Source of the DNA: SIG701 sp045123975
Lineage (GTDB): Bacteria; Bacillota; Clostridia; Oscillospirales; CAG-272
Direction: 5' to 3'
Length of the DNA stretch: 7,036 nt
Assembly: GCA_045123975.1 (NCBI GenBank)
Contig: JBGVKV010000062.1
Span: 1-7,036 of the forward strand
Shown piece after piece: positions 5,671 through 7,036 of this stretch; position 1 is the stretch's first letter, and each line of letters begins with the position of its first letter. Below the pieces are notes generated by a model. That model did not search any database, was not told where the DNA came from, and saw only the letters and a program-made list of their open reading frames with translations. The position numbers were made by a program, and so were the translations under genes.

Positions 5671-6084
5671 ATGGCAGAGTATATTTCCAAAGAAATCCGT
5701 GAGGCCGCCGAGGCCCTGGCAAAGCTGATCCGCGCGGATAAGCGGTATCAGGCATACGAAGCAGCCGCCGAGGTGTATGAAAAGGATCCCGAGATCCTTT
5801 CTATGATTACCGAGTATAACGTGCATCAGGCCGCTTTGTCCGAGCAGTTTACCCATGAGGAGCGCAACGAGGAGATGATCGCCTGTATCCAGAAGCGCAT
5901 CGACGAGCTGTATGAGGCTATCACCAACAACGCATCCTACCGGGACTTCATCCGTGCCAAGGAAGAGAGCGACGCGTTTGTGCAGATGGTCAATGCGGAA
6001 TTGGATTTCTTCATCACCGGCCGCCGTGCCTGCACCCACAACTGCTCCACCTGTCACGCGGATTGCAGCAGCGCCGGCAAATAA
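5671..6084 (+). CDS. YlbF/YmcA-family protein with cysteine-rich C-terminal tail
   Basis: The protein is 137 residues, mostly helical and highly charged, and fits the YlbF/YmcA (Com_YlbF) family. In B. subtilis YlbF (RicF) and YmcA (RicA) join YaaT (RicT) in a complex that binds [4Fe-4S] clusters, works with RNase Y in mRNA maturation, and affects competence, sporulation and biofilm formation. Family-like features are the start EIREAAEALAKLIRADKRYQ (8-27), the long middle helices, and AKEESDAFVQMVNAELDFFI (96-115). The tail holds C121, C125, C128 and C132 (C-x3-C-x2-C-x3-C) with H123 and H129 among them. The place right after miaB matches ymcA in B. subtilis, but the cysteine tail is more like RicF. 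RBS is modest (AAGAAAGAAGAG at 5651-5662). No membrane segment or signal is seen. Family is likely; exact role in this organism, and whether it binds iron-sulfur or zinc, is inferred. Confidence 0.8.
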   Translation: MAEYISKEIREAAEALAKLIRADKRYQAYEAAAEVYEKDPEILSMITEYNVHQAALSEQFTHEERNEEMIACIQKRIDELYEAITNNASYRDFIRAKEESDAFVQMVNAELDFFITGRRACTHNCSTCHADCSSAGK

Positions 6085-6100
6085 CAAAACACAACCTTAG

Positions 6101-6107
6101 AGAAAGG
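6101..6107 (+). promoter_or_regulatory. Weak, widely spaced ribosome binding site of mutS
   Basis: AGAAAGG is the only Shine-Dalgarno-like stretch before mutS and lies 13 bases from the ATG at 6121, longer than the usual 5 to 9. The nearer ATG at 6109 meets a stop two codons later, so it cannot start mutS. Low translation would suit a repair protein needed in small amounts. Confidence 0.5.
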
Positions 6108-6120
6108 TATGGTATAAACG

Positions 6121-7036
6121 ATGGCATTGTCACCCATGATGCAGCAGTACATGGATATCAAAGAACAGTATAAGGATTTTATCCTGTTTTACCGTCTCGG
6201 CGACTTTTACGAGATGTTTTTTGATGATGCCAAGCTGGTTTCGGAGCTTCTTTCCCTGACGCTCACCGGCCGGGATTGCGGCGAGGCGGAACGGGCACCT
6301 ATGTGCGGCGTGCCCTATCACTCCTGCGAGGGATATATCGGCAAGCTGATCTCCATGGGCTACAAGGTGGCCATCTGCGAGCAGACCGAGGATCCCGCCA
6401 AGGCCAAGGGACTGGTGCGCCGTGAGGTGGTGCGGATCATCACCCCCGGCACCGTGGTGGAGAACGATCTTCTGGAGGATACCCAGAACAACTATCTGGC
6501 TACCATCGTCTTTGACGGGGATACGGCGGGCGTCTGCTTTGCGGACGTGTCCACAGCCTACGTGTGTGCTACCTCTTTCCGTGGAGGGGACGTGGTGTCC
6601 CAGCTGCAAAATGAGTTGTCCACCTACGCCCCCAAAGAGGTGATCCTCAATACCTCGGCTGATCTTTTGCCGGGACTGAAGGAATTTTACGCCGAGCGGA
6701 TACGCGGTCTGTTTGAGGACGGACGACCGGAATACTTTGTAAAATCCGAGGCTATTGCCCGGGCGGAGGAGCAGTTCGGCGTCTGCGTGGAGAATACGGA
6801 TGCGGCGGCCCTGATCGCCGCCGGTGCAGCCGCCGCCTACATTGCCGAAACCCAGATGCGGGACGTGTCCTTCCTCCGTGAATTGCATCTGTACCAGTCC
6901 TCCCAGTTCCTGGAAATGGACATTTCCACAAGACGGAATCTGGAGCTTTGTGAAACTATGCTGTCCAAAGAACGGCGCGGATCCCTTCTGTGGGTGCTGG
7001 ATAAAACCTCCACCTCCATGGGAGCACGCCTTCTGC
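6121..7036 (+). CDS. mutS: DNA mismatch repair protein MutS, N-terminal part (3' end cut by window edge)
   Basis: MutS finds mispaired bases and small loops in new DNA and, with MutL, starts mismatch repair. The 305 codons here cover the mismatch-binding domain I, the connector and the start of the core domain. The start MALSPMMQQYMDIKEQYKDF is a family hallmark. The Phe-x-Glu motif that wedges into the mismatch is F29-Y30-E31 in GDFYEMFFDDA. It is followed by TLTGRD, APMCGVPYHS, YKVAICEQTEDP and VRIITPGTVVE, all strongly conserved. Near the edge, MDISTRRNLELCETM and the final TSMGARLL belong to the core domain. The ATPase domain (Walker A, signature helix) lies beyond base 7036, so intactness cannot be judged. 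The frame stays open to the edge. It begins 36 bases after the YlbF-family gene with no visible terminator between, so it is probably cotranscribed with miaB. MutL would be expected next, outside the window. Confidence 0.98.
   Translation, partial: MALSPMMQQYMDIKEQYKDFILFYRLGDFYEMFFDDAKLVSELLSLTLTGRDCGEAERAPMCGVPYHSCEGYIGKLISMGYKVAICEQTEDPAKAKGLVRREVVRIITPGTVVENDLLEDTQNNYLATIVFDGDTAGVCFADVSTAYVCATSFRGGDVVSQLQNELSTYAPKEVILNTSADLLPGLKEFYAERIRGLFEDGRPEYFVKSEAIARAEEQFGVCVENTDAAALIAAGAAAAYIAETQMRDVSFLRELHLYQSSQFLEMDISTRRNLELCETMLSKERRGSLLWVLDKTSTSMGARLL

Noticed and set aside
4804..6087. Long open frame on the minus strand (427 codons) opposite miaB and the YlbF-family gene.
   Set aside because: It mirrors the codon bias of clearly real plus-strand genes and has no recognisable motif or promoter.
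6109..6117. Two-codon reading frame ATG-GTA-TAA just before mutS, a possible minimal upstream ORF.
   Set aside because: The Shine-Dalgarno-like AGAAAGG ends only one base before it, too close for initiation, so it is probably chance.
6130..6888. Open frame of 252 codons on the minus strand opposite mutS.
   Set aside because: The plus strand here is unmistakably MutS; the minus frame is a shadow without family motifs.
1..7036. Search for a mobile element, defence system, CRISPR array, tRNA or other novel system.
   Set aside because: Every stretch longer than about 40 bases is accounted for by core genes, leaders, promoters or the terminator; no repeats, integrase or transposase genes or unknown multi-gene cluster are visible.

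Overview
The window looks like an ordinary chromosomal core region of a Gram-positive anaerobe in Bacillota, most likely class Clostridia (Oscillospirales/Ruminococcaceae-like). Three things point there: a class B sortase, the rpsF-ssb-rpsR operon, and the order miaB - YlbF/YmcA-family gene - mutS, which recalls Bacillus subtilis (ymcB-ymcA-cotE-mutS). The sequence is moderately GC-rich with strong purine-rich ribosome binding sites. The placement comes from gene families read by eye; no search was run.

Region 1 (1-2654, plus strand) reads as one transcription unit: the 3' end of a class B sortase cut by the left edge, an RlmA-family 23S rRNA guanine-N1 methyltransferase, a family 2 glycosyltransferase of the dolichyl/polyprenyl-phosphate type overlapping it by 4 bases, and a small flavin reductase-like FMN protein. 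A 13-bp perfect hairpin at 2661-2690, flanked by A and T runs, ends this unit and also the facing one.

Region 2 (2705-3986, minus strand) is the rpsF-ssb-rpsR operon (ribosomal protein S6, single-stranded DNA-binding protein, ribosomal protein S18). It has a near-consensus sigma-A promoter (TTGACA-17-TATACT) and an mRNA leader with two tandem hairpins, probably including the S6:S18 feedback site. T-tracts at roughly helical spacing lie upstream of the promoter.

Region 3 (4074-7036, plus strand) starts from a divergent promoter (TTGACT-17-TATAAT). It carries miaB (tRNA ms2i6A37 methylthiotransferase), a YlbF/YmcA-family gene with a four-cysteine C-terminal tail, and the first 305 codons of mutS, cut by the right edge.

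The genes cover translation (S6, S18, RlmA, MiaB), genome maintenance (SSB, MutS), RNA-processing control (YlbF family) and the envelope (sortase, glycosyltransferase). I saw no mobile element, CRISPR array, tRNA or rRNA gene, and no convincing new multi-gene system. The points most worth a second look are the rpsF leader RNA, the cysteine tail of the YlbF-family protein, and the possibly curved DNA between the two divergent promoters.
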